Below are positions 27,019 to 37,482 of a stretch of 64,000 nt of DNA, piece by piece. Within the stretch, counting starts at the first letter, position 1, and every line of letters begins with the position of its first letter. Below the pieces are notes generated by a model. That model made no database searches and was not told where the DNA came from. It worked only from the letters and a program-made list of their open reading frames with translations. The translations under genes were made by a program, and so were the position numbers. This DNA comes from Rhizobiaceae bacterium (lineage in GTDB: Bacteria > Pseudomonadota > Alphaproteobacteria > Rhizobiales > Rhizobiaceae): assembly GCA_016742175.1 (NCBI GenBank), contig JACVCH010000002.1:305529-369528 (forward strand), written 5' to 3'.

Positions 27019-27468
27019 TCAGGCCTTGCGTTCCCAGCGCCGGTCGGCCGATTGCTGCCAATAGGTGACGGTGTGACTTTCTTGCCGCAGTCGCTTCCAG
27101 GCCTCGCGGGCCTTGCGAAGCTGCTCGTCGTCATGGCCGTCAAACATGAACACCGCACGTTCGTAGCTCGACAGGTCGGGCGCGTCGGCGCCGTCGACCA
27201 TGAAGCGGATCTGCGCGCCGTTGACGTTGCCTGGCGTGACCGTCAGCAGGACCGGGTTTTCCGGCGCATGGTGTTCGGTGTCGACCGCATGCGCCAGGAA
27301 GGATTCGTCGCGGAACGTCCACAGGGCGGCGTCGAGCGCGTCGCGGCGCTCCTCGCTGCCCGCCTGGACGACCGCGTTCCATCCCCGCTCGACCGATTTT
27401 TCGAGGAGCGCCGGCAGCGCCTCCTCGAGCGTCGATTCGGTCAGGTGATAGAACAGGATCTCCGTCAA
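27019..27468 (-). CDS. holC: DNA polymerase III subunit chi
   Basis: A 149-residue subunit of the clamp-loader complex that links it to single-strand binding protein. The N terminus EILFYHLTESTLEEALP and the internal W-T-F-R-D-E-S-F-L-A-H segment match the family. It lies 7 bases after pepA, on the same strand, a pairing that is common in proteobacteria. Confidence 0.9.
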   Translation of the reverse strand: MTEILFYHLTESTLEEALPALLEKSVERGWNAVVQAGSEERRDALDAALWTFRDESFLAHAVDTEHHAPENPVLLTVTPGNVNGAQIRFMVDGADAPDLSSYERAVFMFDGHDDEQLRKAREAWKRLRQESHTVTYWQQSADRRWERKA

Positions 27469-27475
27469 GCGCGCC

Positions 27476-28966
27476 TCAGCCTTCGTAATGGTCGCGCACG
27501 AGGCGGTCGAGCAGGCGCACGCCGTATCCCGACGCCCAGGTCTGGCTGATTTCGTTCGTGGGCGAGCCCATGGCCGTGCCGGCGACGTCGAGATGCGCCC
27601 AGGGCGTGTCCTTGACGAAGCGCTGCAGGAACTGTGCCGCGGTGATCGCGCCGGCGTGGCGGCCGCCGATATTCTTCATGTCGGCATTCTTGGAATCGAT
27701 CAGCTTGTCGTAGTCCGGCCCCATCGGCATGCGCCAGACCTTCTCGCCCGTCGCCTGTCCTGCCTCGTAAAGACGGCCGGCGAGTTCGTCATTGTTGGAG
27801 AAGAGGCCGGCATGGTGCTGGCCGAGCGCGATCAGGATCGCGCCGGTGAGCGTCGCGAGGTTGATCATGAAGCGCGGCTCGAAGCGGTCGTTGCAGTACC
27901 AGAGCGCATCGGCGAGCACGAGACGGCCTTCGGCGTCGGTGTTCAGCACCTCGATCGTCTGGCCCGACATCGAAGTGACGATGTCGCCGGGGCGCTGCGC
28001 CTTGCCGTCGAGCATGTTCTCGACGAGGCCGATGATGCCGACGACATTGGCCTTGGCCTTGCGGGCGGCGAGCGCGTGCATCAGGCCGGTGACGGCGGCC
28101 GCGCCGCCCATGTCGCCCTTCATGTCCTCCATGCCGGCTGCCGGCTTAATCGAGATGCCGCCCGAATCGAAGACGACGCCCTTGCCGACGAAGGCGACCG
28201 GCTTGTCCTTGGCCTTGCCGCCGTTCCACTTCATGACGACGAGGCGCGCGGGGCGTTCGGAACCCTGCGCGACGCCCAAAAGCGCGCCCATGCCGAGCTT
28301 GTCCATCGCCGGTGCGTCGAGAATCTCGACCTCGACGCCAAGCGATTCCAGCTCCTTCGCCTTGGCGGCGAATTCGACCGGGCCGAGAATGTTGGCCGGT
28401 TCGTTGACGAGATCGCGCGCGAGAAGCACGCCGCCGGCGATGCCTTCGAGTTCGGCGAACTTCTTCTTCGCCGCTTGCGGATCGGCGCAGGTGACGACGA
28501 AGGCGGGTTCCTTGTCGTTTTCGCCGTTCGCCTCGTCCTTGCGGGTCTTGTACTTGTCGAACGTATAGGCGCGCAGGAGGATGCCCATCGCAAGCTGTGC
28601 GGCGTCGACCGCGTTCGCCTGCGCCCCGGCTACGTCGACCACGACCGTCACCTTCTTCGCCTTGCGGCCGGCCGCCTGTACCGCGCCGCCGATCTTCAGC
28701 CATGCCTGCTCGTCGAGCGCCGACGGCTTGCCGATGCCGAGAACGACCAGCCGGTCGAGCGTCGTTCCGTGCGGGGCGAGAAGGTCCGCCGAGGAGCCGA
28801 GCTTGCCCTTGAAGGACGCCACCTCGATGGCGCGCGGCAGGACGCCCTGCGGGTCGTGGCTCGCTCCGGACGGAGCCAGCCCGGCTTCCTCGCCGCTCAA
28901 GAGCACCACCACGCCTTCGGAGGTGGCGGACGGCTTGGCGAAGCTGATGACGGGGCGCTGGGACAT
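27476..28966 (-). CDS. pepA: Leucyl aminopeptidase
   Basis: A 496-residue M17 metallo-aminopeptidase that removes N-terminal residues from peptides in the cytosol. The signature NTDAEGRL in the C-terminal domain carries two metal ligands, and [15 protein letters not shown] supplies the Lys and Asp ligands. The ATG at 28966 was chosen; the frame extends 24 codons upstream without family similarity. Divergent from lptF and followed by holC. Confidence 0.96.
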   Translation of the reverse strand: MSQRPVISFAKPSATSEGVVVLLSGEEAGLAPSGASHDPQGVLPRAIEVASFKGKLGSSADLLAPHGTTLDRLVVLGIGKPSALDEQAWLKIGGAVQAAGRKAKKVTVVVDVAGAQANAVDAAQLAMGILLRAYTFDKYKTRKDEANGENDKEPAFVVTCADPQAAKKKFAELEGIAGGVLLARDLVNEPANILGPVEFAAKAKELESLGVEVEILDAPAMDKLGMGALLGVAQGSERPARLVVMKWNGGKAKDKPVAFVGKGVVFDSGGISIKPAAGMEDMKGDMGGAAAVTGLMHALAARKAKANVVGIIGLVENMLDGKAQRPGDIVTSMSGQTIEVLNTDAEGRLVLADALWYCNDRFEPRFMINLATLTGAILIALGQHHAGLFSNNDELAGRLYEAGQATGEKVWRMPMGPDYDKLIDSKNADMKNIGGRHAGAITAAQFLQRFVKDTPWAHLDVAGTAMGSPTNEISQTWASGYGVRLLDRLVRDHYEG

Positions 28967-29102
28967 CGGATATCCTTCATGGCAGGGGAATGGAATGCGA
29001 GGATGGTTGCTTTTGCGGTAGAGAATCGGGCACCGCATTTCAAGGACAGACGGCTGGGCCAGCGCCGAAAGGGATGGTCAATCAATCGTTAACCATGCGT
29101 GT

Positions 29103-29120
29103 TTGGCATTTGTTTGCCAA
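29103..29120. promoter_or_regulatory. TTGGCA-N6-TGCCAA palindrome between pepA and lptF
   Basis: A perfect inverted repeat with a 6-base spacer lies 105 bases upstream of the lptF start, in the pepA/lptF divergent region. Its spacing fits a dimeric helix-turn-helix regulator. Which protein binds is unknown. Confidence 0.4.
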
Positions 29121-29224
29121 GGTGGCGGATTGTATGTTCCACGATCGTGCGAAGCCCCCGGGGCGACGCAGCGGCATCCTGGATCGCCGTAGACTTGCCC
29201 CAATGAACGGATCAATCAGCCTGC

Positions 29225-30409
29225 ATGAGAGTGCTCGAAACCTACATCATGCGGCGCACCTTCGCGATTTTCGCGGTGACGCTGTTCTGGGTTCTTGCCA
29301 TCGTGTGGACGACGCAGGTGCTGACCCGCATCAATGTCGTGACCAGCAGCGGCCAGTCCGCCGCCACCTTCTTCGAAATCGCCGCCCTCGTGCTGCCGGC
29401 TGTCATTCCGATCGTGATTCCCTTCGCGCTCGGCATCGCGGTCGCGCAGACGCTGGCCACGATGAACACCGATTCGGAACTGATCGTGATCACCGCCTCG
29501 GGCAGTTCGAAGACCACGATCATCCGGCCGATCCTGCTCATCGCCGTCGCCGCGTCCATCGCCTCCTTCGCCATCGAGAACGGCGTCGAGCCCTTTGCGC
29601 GCGAGCGGCTGAGGGCGCTCGTCTCCGAGGCGCGCGCGGACCTGATCACCTCGGTCGTGTCGGAAGGCACGTTCCAGACGATCGATGACGGGCTCGTCAT
29701 CCAGATCAGCGAGCGCCTGCCGGACGGGCGCTTCGCCGGCATCTTCCTCGCCGACACGCGCGAGGAAGAGACCGAACTCATCTACTATGCCGAGACGGGC
29801 GCGACGATCGAGCTCAATGGCGAGCACGTGCTCGTCATGCAGGACGGCGTCGTCCACCGCCGCAATGCCACCGGCAACGTCTCGATCATCCGCTACCAGT
29901 CCTATGCGTTCGATCTCGCCGAATTCGCGCCGGCGACCTCGACGATCACCTACCTGCCGAAGGACCGGACGCTGGGCTTCCTGCTCAACCCCGACCCGGC
30001 CGACCCGGTGTTCCAGCAAAAGCCGGCATCCTTCACGGCCGAACTGCATCGGCGGCTGACGGACTGGACCTATCCGCTCGTCTTCGCGCTCATCGGCCTC
30101 GCGGTGGCGGGCGATTCCCGCTCGTTCCGCGAATCGCGCATCCATCCGCTCATCACGACGATGCTGATCGCCCTCTTCATTCGCTGGGAGGGGTTTATCG
30201 CCGGCAATGCGGCCGGCGACAGTCTGGCTTTCGTGCCGACCATGTATGCGGTTCCGCTGATCTCCATGCTCGTCTGCGTCTGGGTCATCGCGACCAACAA
30301 GCGGCTCGAGCTTCCCACCCGCTGGACCGACCGCATGCAGGATTTCTGGACGCAGCGCGCGATGGCGCCGATCCTGCGAAGGCGCGCCAAGGCGGAGGGC
30401 GAGCGATGA
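29225..30409 (+). CDS. lptF: LPS export ABC transporter permease LptF
   Basis: A 394-residue inner-membrane subunit of the LptB2FG extractor that passes lipopolysaccharide to LptC/A. Three N-terminal segments, a large periplasmic jelly-roll domain (about residues 125-290) and three C-terminal segments are visible. The first codons ETYIMRRTFAIFAVTLFWVL are typical. It overlaps lptG by 4 bases (ATGA). Confidence 0.93.
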   Translation: MRVLETYIMRRTFAIFAVTLFWVLAIVWTTQVLTRINVVTSSGQSAATFFEIAALVLPAVIPIVIPFALGIAVAQTLATMNTDSELIVITASGSSKTTIIRPILLIAVAASIASFAIENGVEPFARERLRALVSEARADLITSVVSEGTFQTIDDGLVIQISERLPDGRFAGIFLADTREEETELIYYAETGATIELNGEHVLVMQDGVVHRRNATGNVSIIRYQSYAFDLAEFAPATSTITYLPKDRTLGFLLNPDPADPVFQQKPASFTAELHRRLTDWTYPLVFALIGLAVAGDSRSFRESRIHPLITTMLIALFIRWEGFIAGNAAGDSLAFVPTMYAVPLISMLVCVWVIATNKRLELPTRWTDRMQDFWTQRAMAPILRRRAKAEGER

Positions 30410-31494
30410 TCGGACGCACGCTCGGCAGCTATTTCATGCGCCGCTATCTGGTGATCACCTTCTGGTTCTTCACCGGCATCTTCGGCCTGATCTTCATCGT
30501 CAACTTCACCGAAGTCTCGCGGCGGGTGGGCGATTTGCCGGAGTATTCGCTGTGGTGGGGAATCACCTTCGCGGCGCTGCAGACGCCCTTCATCATGCAG
30601 CAGGCGGTGCCCTTCATCGCGCTCGTCTCGGGCATCGCCACGCTGATTTCGCTCAACCGCAAATACGAGCTCGTCGTCGCCCGCGCCGCCGGCATCTCGG
30701 CCTGGCAGTTCCTGTTGCCGATCTGCCTCGGCTCCTTGATTTTCGGCCTCGTCGCGGTGCTGGTTCTGAACCCCGTCGCGTCCTTCGGCTATGAGCGCAC
30801 GCAGTTCCTCGAAGCCGACATACGCGGCGGAAACAGCACGCCTGCGGCCGGCGGCGAAGCGCCGTGGATCAAGCAGCGCGTCGGCGAGATCGAGACCTAT
30901 ATCGGCGCTTCCGGCGTCCTCGACGAAGGGCTCCAGCTCGTCAATCCGACCTTCATCACGGTGGGGCCGGACACGAACGCGATCGAGCGTTTCGACGCCG
31001 AACGCGCCTTCCTACGAGATGGCGAATGGCAGCTCCGCAACGCCCGGCGCACGACGCGCGGCAACCCGCCGGAACTGGTGGAAACCGTTTCGATTCGCAC
31101 CAATCTGACGCCGGAATTCGTGCTGGAACGGTTGGCCAGCCCGGAGACGATCCCGATCTTCGAATTGCCGCGCAAGATCGCCGCGGCGCGCTCCTTCGGA
31201 CTGCCGGCAAACAATTTCGCCATGCACATGCACTCGATCCTGGCGACGCCGGCGCTGCTGGTCGCGATGACGCTCATCGCTGCAACAGTGTCGATGCGTT
31301 TTGCCCGAATGGGGCAGTCGTCGGCCATGATTCTGGGTGGCGTCCTCGCAGGCTTTCTGCTTTATGTCGTGACGGTTCTGGTGAAGGCGTTCGGGAGCGC
31401 CGGATTCGTGCCGCCCGTCGCCGCCGCCTGGTTTCCGGTGATCGTCGCGGGCTTCTTCGGGGTGACTTTCTTGTTGTACAGAGAGGACGGTTAG
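30406..31494 (+). CDS. lptG: LPS export ABC transporter permease LptG
   Basis: A 362-residue partner of LptF with the same architecture: TGRTLGSYF-like start (IGRTLGSYFMRRYL), three segments, a periplasmic domain, three segments. Overlap with lptF at the start and with lptD at the end (TAGTG) shows a single operon for LPS export. lptB and lptC are not in the window. Confidence 0.93.
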   Translation: MIGRTLGSYFMRRYLVITFWFFTGIFGLIFIVNFTEVSRRVGDLPEYSLWWGITFAALQTPFIMQQAVPFIALVSGIATLISLNRKYELVVARAAGISAWQFLLPICLGSLIFGLVAVLVLNPVASFGYERTQFLEADIRGGNSTPAAGGEAPWIKQRVGEIETYIGASGVLDEGLQLVNPTFITVGPDTNAIERFDAERAFLRDGEWQLRNARRTTRGNPPELVETVSIRTNLTPEFVLERLASPETIPIFELPRKIAAARSFGLPANNFAMHMHSILATPALLVAMTLIAATVSMRFARMGQSSAMILGGVLAGFLLYVVTVLVKAFGSAGFVPPVAAAWFPVIVAGFFGVTFLLYREDG

Positions 31495-33914
31495 TGAGGG
31501 GCGTGCTTTCCGGCCTGAACAGTGCGGTTCGAGCCCGGCGCCTTCTAGGCGCGACGGCGCTCGTCGGCGTGCTCGCCGCAACGGCCTCCATCTTCCCGCT
31601 GAACCCCGTCGGCGCGCAGTCCATCGACCTTTCGGCGCAGACCGATCCCGATGCCGACATGCTGCTCGAGGCGGACACGCTGGTCTACGACAACGACCGC
31701 AACCGCATCACCGCCGTCGGATCGGTGCAGATCGACTATGCCGGCAACCGCCTCGTCGCCCAGCGCGTCACCTATGACCGCGCGACCTCGCGCCTGATCG
31801 CCAGCGGCGGGGTCGAGATCATCGATCCGGACGGGACGCGCTTCCAGGCCGACGAAATCGACGTCACCGATGATTTCGCCGACGCATTCGTGCGCACGCT
31901 GCGCGTCGAGACGCCGGACCGCGTCTATTTCGGCGCCGACAGCGCGGAGCGGCGCGGCGGCGCGGTGACGGAGTTCGAGCGCGGCGTCTATACGGCGTGC
32001 GAACCCTGCGAGGAAAATCCCGACAAGCCGCCGGTCTGGAACATCAAGGCGCAGAAGATCATCTGGAACGGCGAGACCAAGACGGTGCGCTTCGAGCGCG
32101 CGCGGTTCGAGTTCCTCGGCGTGCCGCTCGCATGGGTTCCCGCCTTCGAGATCGCCGACCCGACGGTCGAGCGCAAGAGCGGCTTCCTGTTCCCGTCCTT
32201 CGGCAGCTCGGAAAATCTCGGCACCTTCGTCCACGTGCCCTACTATTTCGCGCTGTCGCCGACCTACGACCTGACTGTGACGGCCGGCGGATACACGCAG
32301 CAGGGCTTCCTCGCCCAGGCCGAATGGCGCCAGCGCTTCGACAACGGCCAGTACAATCTCAAGATCGCCGGCATCTCGCAGCGCGATCCCGATGCGTTTT
32401 CCGCCGGGACGGTCGATTCGCAGGAAACCGGCCGCGGGCTGATCGCGTCGCGCGGCGATTTCGCCATCAACCCGCGCTGGAACTTCGGCTGGGACGTGAT
32501 GGCCCAGACCGACAAGAATTTCGGCTACACCTACGACATCGAGCAGGCGAACGCCTACGACCAGCTCTCGCAGGTCTATCTGACCGGGCTCGACGGCCGC
32601 AATTTCTTCGACCTGCGCGCCTATCACTTCACCAAGCAGGAAAACATCCTCGACTTCGATGCCAACGGCAATCGCAATCTGGGTGCCTCCTCCCCGCTGC
32701 AGCCCTTCGTGCTGCCCTCCTTCGACTACGCCCTGACGCCCGACACGCCGATCGCCGGCGGCGAACTGTCGATCGACGTCAACAGCCAGGCCCTATGGCG
32801 CGACCGGTTTGACGGGCGCGGCTTCCTGACCCAGTCGTCGGCGCCCACCGGCCGCGGCCTCGACGGCGGCTCGGGACGCGTGACCGCCGAGGCGGAGTGG
32901 AAGCGGACCTTCATCACCACCGGCGGCCTTCTGATCACGCCGTCGCTCCACGCGCGGCAGGATGCGATCGGCGTCCATTTCGGCGACAGCGCCCTTTCGT
33001 CGACCGGCATCGAGAATGTCGCCAGCTTCCAGGGCGTCTCCACCGACATTCGCTCGGCCTACTACCGCTCGATGGCGACGGCCGGGCTCGAAGCGCGCTG
33101 GCCGATCCTGTTCTCCACGTCGAGCTCTACGCATGTGTTCGAGCCGATGGGCCAGGTCTTCGCGCGTCCCGACGAGCCTTACGGCGACACGCTCGGCATT
33201 CCGAACGAGGATGCACAGAGCCTCGTCTTCGACGCGACGAACCTCTTCGAACGCGACAAGTTCTCCGGCTATGACCGGATCGAGGGCGGCACGCGCGCCA
33301 ATCTCGGCATCCGCTACACCGGCGATTTCGGCGGCGGCTGGGGCGCGAATGCGATCGTCGGCCAGTCATACCACCTCGCCGGCACGAACTCCTACGCCTC
33401 GCCCGACCTCGTCTATGCAGGCGCCTATTCCGGCCTCGAAAACGACGTTTCGGACTATGTCGGCATGGTCGGGCTGAACACCCCGTTCGGCGTGTCGCTT
33501 GCCGCCGGAGCGCGGCTCGACGAGGAGGACCTCGAAGTGCGCCGCACCGACGTCGCGGCCAGCTACACGACGCCGGGCGTCTCGCTCTCGACGCAGTATT
33601 CCTTCATCGACGCGCAGCCCAATTACGGCTTTGCCGACGACCGCCACGAAGTGCGCGTCGGCGGCTCGGCGCAGGTGCACGAATACTGGCGCGTGTTCGG
33701 CAACGCGACCTTCGACCTCAACACCAGCAACATGGTCCAGCGCGGCATCGGCTTTGCCTATGACGACGACTGTTTCGGGATCAACTTCACGGCATCCGAA
33801 ACGCGCGGCAACATCGACAACGAGGTTCTCTCGCGCGACTTCGGCGTGACGATCTCGCTGCGGACGCTCGGCGATTTCGGCCGGTCGACCAGCAACGGCA
33901 CGACCACGTTCTGA
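31494..33914 (+). CDS. lptD: LPS assembly outer membrane protein LptD
   Basis: An 806-residue outer-membrane translocon that inserts LPS into the outer leaflet with LptE. After a signal peptide (about residues 1-43, ending in VGAQS) comes the OstA/jelly-roll domain (LLEADTLVYDNDRNRITAVG onward, cut here) and a large C-terminal barrel rich in aromatic residues. The start is a GTG that shares one base with the lptG stop. Cys residues (ACEPCEEN near 170) may form the disulphides needed for LptD maturation, although their spacing differs from E. coli. Confidence 0.94.
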   Translation: MRGVLSGLNSAVRARRLLGATALVGVLAATASIFPLNPVGAQSIDLSAQTDPDADMLLEADTLVYDNDRNRITAVGSVQIDYAGNRLVAQRVTYDRATSRLIASGGVEIIDPDGTRFQADEIDVTDDFADAFVRTLRVETPDRVYFGADSAERRGGAVTEFERGVYTACEPCEENPDKPPVWNIKAQKIIWNGETKTVRFERARFEFLGVPLAWVPAFEIADPTVERKSGFLFPSFGSSENLGTFVHVPYYFALSPTYDLTVTAGGYTQQGFLAQAEWRQRFDNGQYNLKIAGISQRDPDAFSAGTVDSQETGRGLIASRGDFAINPRWNFGWDVMAQTDKNFGYTYDIEQANAYDQLSQVYLTGLDGRNFFDLRAYHFTKQENILDFDANGNRNLGASSPLQPFVLPSFDYALTPDTPIAGGELSIDVNSQALWRDRFDGRGFLTQSSAPTGRGLDGGSGRVTAEAEWKRTFITTGGLLITPSLHARQDAIGVHFGDSALSSTGIENVASFQGVSTDIRSAYYRSMATAGLEARWPILFSTSSSTHVFEPMGQVFARPDEPYGDTLGIPNEDAQSLVFDATNLFERDKFSGYDRIEGGTRANLGIRYTGDFGGGWGANAIVGQSYHLAGTNSYASPDLVYAGAYSGLENDVSDYVGMVGLNTPFGVSLAAGARLDEEDLEVRRTDVAASYTTPGVSLSTQYSFIDAQPNYGFADDRHEVRVGGSAQVHEYWRVFGNATFDLNTSNMVQRGIGFAYDDDCFGINFTASETRGNIDNEVLSRDFGVTISLRTLGDFGRSTSNGTTTF

Positions 33915-33971
33915 CCGTGGGCCTCGTTCTCGCCAAGGATCGTTGACATCGTTTTGCCCAAGATGCACTTC

Positions 33972-34010
33972 AGGGGCTTGCCATTCGCAAGACAAGCTTG
34001 CGCCCCTTTT
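33972..34010 (+). terminator. Possible attenuator between lptD and surA
   Basis: AGGGGC (33972-33977) and GCCCCT (34002-34007) can pair around a long loop that itself contains TTGC/GCAA, and TTTT follows. It precedes the surA ribosome site (AGGAGG) by only a few bases, so it may reduce rather than end transcription. Confidence 0.35.
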
Positions 34011-34025
34011 CAGGAGGCTAGACGC

Positions 34026-34952
34026 ATGAAGACATTGCTGCTCTCGGCCAGCATCGCCCTCGCCCTCGGCTTCGCGGCCCTGCCCGACGTGGCCTTCGCG
34101 CAGGCGAGCGAAGTGCGCTACATCGTCGACAACACGCCGATCACCAGCTACGAAATCCAGCGACGCGCGGCCTTCCTGCAATTGCAGCGCCGCGGCGGCG
34201 GCCAGCAGGCGGCGGCCGAGGAACTGATCGAGCAGGCGCTTCGCCGCAACGAAATCCGGCGCCTCAACATCAACATCTCCGACGACGACGTCGCGCAGGC
34301 CTACCAGCGCTTTGCGAGCTCGAACAACATGTCGCCCGCGCAGATGGACCAGGTCATGTCCCAGACCGGCGTGACCAAGCAGCACTTCCTCGAATTCATC
34401 CGCTCGCAGATGGGCTGGAGCCAGGCGCTCGGCGCCCGCGCCCGCCACGACGAGGGCGGCCGCGTCAGCGAGCAGGAGGCTGTGCAGCGCATGCTCCAGC
34501 AGGGCGGCGAGAAGCCGGTCGCGACCGAATACATGCTGCAGCAGGTCATCTTCGTGGTGCCGGCCGCCGAGCGCGGCGCGCGCCTGGCAACCCGCAAGCG
34601 CGAGGCCGAGGCCATGCGCGCGCGCTTCCAGGGCTGCGAATCCACCCGCGAATTCGCCAAGGGGCTGATGGACGTGACCGTGCGCGATCTCGGCCGCGTG
34701 CTCGAGCCGCAGCTTCCGCCCGAATGGGCCGATCCGATCAAGTCGATCTCGGCCGGCAACGCCACCGGCGTGCGCGAGACGGAGCGCGGCGTCGAATTCA
34801 TCGGCATCTGCAGCGCGCGCGAAGTCTCCGACGATACGGTCGCGCAGGCGGTGTTCGAGGCCGAGAATCTCGGCAACAGCGAGGATTCCGACGCGCTCAG
34901 CAAGAAATACACGGCCGAGCTGCGCGAACGCGCCCAGATCGTCCAACGCTAG
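34026..34952 (+). CDS. surA: Periplasmic chaperone SurA-like protein
   Basis: A 308-residue periplasmic chaperone of the SurA type that escorts outer-membrane proteins to BAM. Signal peptide about 1-26 (ending VAFAQA); the chaperone domain follows (VRYIVDNTPITSYEIQRRAAF, cut), then one parvulin-like region (about residues 175-275) whose isomerase motifs are weak, so it may be only a chaperone. AGGAGG lies 13 bases before the ATG. The order lptD-surA-pdxA-rsmA is the same as in E. coli, which supports the call. Confidence 0.86.
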   Translation: MKTLLLSASIALALGFAALPDVAFAQASEVRYIVDNTPITSYEIQRRAAFLQLQRRGGGQQAAAEELIEQALRRNEIRRLNINISDDDVAQAYQRFASSNNMSPAQMDQVMSQTGVTKQHFLEFIRSQMGWSQALGARARHDEGGRVSEQEAVQRMLQQGGEKPVATEYMLQQVIFVVPAAERGARLATRKREAEAMRARFQGCESTREFAKGLMDVTVRDLGRVLEPQLPPEWADPIKSISAGNATGVRETERGVEFIGICSAREVSDDTVAQAVFEAENLGNSEDSDALSKKYTAELRERAQIVQR

Positions 34953-34988
34953 GAAAAGGCCGGCGCGCCGCGTCGCTGAAAGGTCGTC

Positions 34989-35984
34989 GTGCCGGCACCC
35001 CTTGTCATCACCTGCGGCGATCCATCGGGAATTGGCCCGGAGCTGATCCTGAAGGCGTGGGCCACGCGTTGCGAGACGCAGATCGCGCCCTTCGCGGTCA
35101 TCGCCGATCCTGAACTGCTTGCAAGCCGCGCCCGGCTCGTCGGCATCGACGTGGCGCTGGGGATCGGCATAGGCGATGCCGCGACTTTCGCGGCTGCCCT
35201 GCCCGTCATCCCCCTTGCCAATAATTTCGTCGACTGCCCCGGCTCGCCCGCGCGCGAAAACGCCGCCGGTGTCATGGAGGCGATCGAGCGTGCGGTGGAA
35301 CTGGTCTCCAATGGCGACGCGCGCGGCATGATCACCGCGCCGATCTCCAAGAAGCCGCTCTACGAGGCCGGGTTCCGCTTTCCGGGTCATACCGAGTATC
35401 TCGGCCATCTTTCCACCGCGCGCTACGGCCGCCCCGTGCAGCCCGTGATGATGCTGGCCGGGCCCGACCTTCGGGCCGTACCGGTGACCATCCACATTCC
35501 GCTTGCCGACGTTTCCGCCGCCCTGACGCGCGAGCTCATCGTCACCACCTGCCGGATCGTCGCAGCCGACCTTGCCTCGCGCTTCGGCATTGCGCGGCCG
35601 CGCCTCGCCGTCACCGGGCTCAACCCGCATGCGGGCGAAGGCGGCGCGATGGGGCGCGAGGAGATCGAGACGATCGGGCCCGCCATCGAGGATTTGAACG
35701 AGGAGGGCATCGACGCGTTCGGCCCCCTGCCCGCCGACACGATGTTCCATGCCCGCGCGCGGCAGAGCTACGACGCCGCCATCTGCATGTATCACGACCA
35801 GGCGCTGATCCCGGCCAAGGCGCTCGCCTTCGACGAGACCGTCAATGTCACGCTCGGCCTGCCCTTCGTGCGCACCTCGCCCGACCACGGCACCGCCTTC
35901 GACATCGCGGCCAAAGGCGTCGCGCGGCCCGACAGCCTCATCGCCGCCATCCGCATGGCTGATCGCATGAGCCGTCTAGCATGA
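34989..35984 (+). CDS. pdxA: 4-hydroxythreonine-4-phosphate dehydrogenase
   Basis: A 331-residue NAD-dependent enzyme of vitamin B6 (PLP) synthesis. Family motifs are [14 protein letters not shown] at the N terminus, [35 protein letters not shown] and [11 protein letters not shown], with metal-binding His residues in these. The start is GTG at 34989. It overlaps rsmA by 4 bases. Confidence 0.95.
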   Translation: MPAPLVITCGDPSGIGPELILKAWATRCETQIAPFAVIADPELLASRARLVGIDVALGIGIGDAATFAAALPVIPLANNFVDCPGSPARENAAGVMEAIERAVELVSNGDARGMITAPISKKPLYEAGFRFPGHTEYLGHLSTARYGRPVQPVMMLAGPDLRAVPVTIHIPLADVSAALTRELIVTTCRIVAADLASRFGIARPRLAVTGLNPHAGEGGAMGREEIETIGPAIEDLNEEGIDAFGPLPADTMFHARARQSYDAAICMYHDQALIPAKALAFDETVNVTLGLPFVRTSPDHGTAFDIAAKGVARPDSLIAAIRMADRMSRLA

Positions 35985-36808
35985 GCATCGACGGCCTGCC
36001 GCCGCTGCGCGACGTGATCGCGCGGCACGAATTGCGCGCCAAGAAGTCGCTCGGCCAGAACTTCCTGCTCGATTTGAACATCACGTCGAAGGTCGCGCGT
36101 GGCGCGGGCGACCTGACGAACGCGACCATCATCGAGGTCGGCCCCGGCCCGGGTGGACTGACGCGCGCGCTGCTTCTCAACGGCGCGCGCCGGGTCATCG
36201 CGATCGAGCGCGACGAGCGGTGCCTTGCGGCGCTGGAAGAGGTTTCGGCGCACTATCCGGGCCGGCTCACCGTCATCTCGGGCGATGCTTTGACGACCGA
36301 TTTCGCCGCTCTGGCCGAAGGCCATGAGGATGTGCGGATCGTCGCCAACCTGCCCTACAATATCGGCACCGAACTCCTCGTCCGCTGGCTCTCGGTCGAG
36401 CCCTGGCCGCCCTACTGGAAATCACTGACGCTGATGTTCCAGAAAGAGGTCGCCCAGCGCATCGTCGCGACCCCCGACGACGACGCCTATGGCAGGCTCG
36501 CGGTTCTCGCCGGCTGGCGCGCCCATGCCGACATCCTCTTCGACCTGCCGCCGCAGGCCTTCACACCGCCGCCGAAGGTGACGTCTGCCGTCGTGCATCT
36601 GGTTCCGCGCGCCGCGCCGTTGCCGGTCGAGGCGGCGAAGCTCTCCAAGGTCACCGAATTCGCCTTCGGCCAGCGCCGCAAGATGCTGCGCCAGAGCCTG
36701 AAGCCGCTCGGCGGCGAGACGCTGCTCGCGCGCGTCGGGATCGAGGCGACGCGGCGCGCCGAGACGCTGTCGGTGGCCGAATTCGTGCGGATCGCGCAGG
36801 CGATCTGA
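35981..36808 (+). CDS. rsmA: 16S rRNA (adenine1518/1519-N6)-dimethyltransferase
   Basis: KsgA/RsmA dimethylates two adjacent adenines near the 3' end of 16S rRNA during late 30S maturation. The 275-residue protein begins with KKSLGQNFL, has the SAM site VGPGPGGLT and the NLPYNI catalytic motif. It ends the lptF-rsmA run and is convergent with gmk. Confidence 0.96.
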   Translation: MSIDGLPPLRDVIARHELRAKKSLGQNFLLDLNITSKVARGAGDLTNATIIEVGPGPGGLTRALLLNGARRVIAIERDERCLAALEEVSAHYPGRLTVISGDALTTDFAALAEGHEDVRIVANLPYNIGTELLVRWLSVEPWPPYWKSLTLMFQKEVAQRIVATPDDDAYGRLAVLAGWRAHADILFDLPPQAFTPPPKVTSAVVHLVPRAAPLPVEAAKLSKVTEFAFGQRRKMLRQSLKPLGGETLLARVGIEATRRAETLSVAEFVRIAQAI

Positions 36809-36826
36809 GCGTCCGTCTTTCCGCTG

Positions 36827-37480
36827 TCAGATCTTCTCGTCGAGCAGTCCGCCGACGAAGTCGAACAGGCCGGGCCGCCGGTCGCGGCGCAGGCGTTCGG
36901 CCTTCACGATCGCCTCGACGGCATGGAAGGCGCGGTCGAGGTCGTCATTGACGACGACGTAGTCATATTCGCGCCAGTGCTCGATCTCGACGCGGGCATT
37001 CTTCAGCCGCGCGTCGATGACGTCGGCATTGTCCTCCGCGCGCCGGGTCAGGCGCGAGGCGAGTTCGCGCATCGAGGGCGGCAGGATGAAGATGGAGACG
37101 ATGTCGCCGCGCATCTTGTCGCGAAGCTGCTGCGCGCCCTGCCAGTCGATGTCGAACAGCATGTCGCGCCCGGCCGCCATCGCCTCTTCGGCGGGCTCGC
37201 GGGGCGTGGCGTAGAAATTGCCGTGAACCTCGGCCCATTCGAGCAGCGCATCATTGTCGCGCAGCAGGTCGAATTCGCGCTTGGTGCGGAAATGATAGTG
37301 GACGCCGTCGATCTCGCTCGGGCGGCGCGGACGGGTGGTGACGCTGACCGAAAGCTGGAAGCCCTGATCGCTTTCGAGAAGATTGCGCGCGATGGTCGAT
37401 TTGCCGGCGCCCGACGGCGAGGAAATGACGAGCATCAAGCCGCGTCGGCGGATCGCGACGGACGAAGGTTCGTTCTGCAT
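36827..37480 (-). CDS. gmk: Guanylate kinase
   Basis: A 217-residue enzyme that phosphorylates GMP to GDP. The P-loop is [10 protein letters not shown], the GMP site includes [18 protein letters not shown], and DIDWQGAQQ follows. The ATG at 37480 was used; it lies just past the yicC stop, so the two genes are in one transcript. Confidence 0.96.
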   Translation of the reverse strand: MQNEPSSVAIRRRGLMLVISSPSGAGKSTIARNLLESDQGFQLSVSVTTRPRRPSEIDGVHYHFRTKREFDLLRDNDALLEWAEVHGNFYATPREPAEEAMAAGRDMLFDIDWQGAQQLRDKMRGDIVSIFILPPSMRELASRLTRRAEDNADVIDARLKNARVEIEHWREYDYVVVNDDLDRAFHAVEAIVKAERLRRDRRPGLFDFVGGLLDEKI

Positions 37481-37482
37481 TG

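Noticed and set aside
33366..35888. 840-codon minus-strand frame opposite lptD, surA and pdxA
   Set aside because: Antisense to three well-supported genes and of typical shadow composition.
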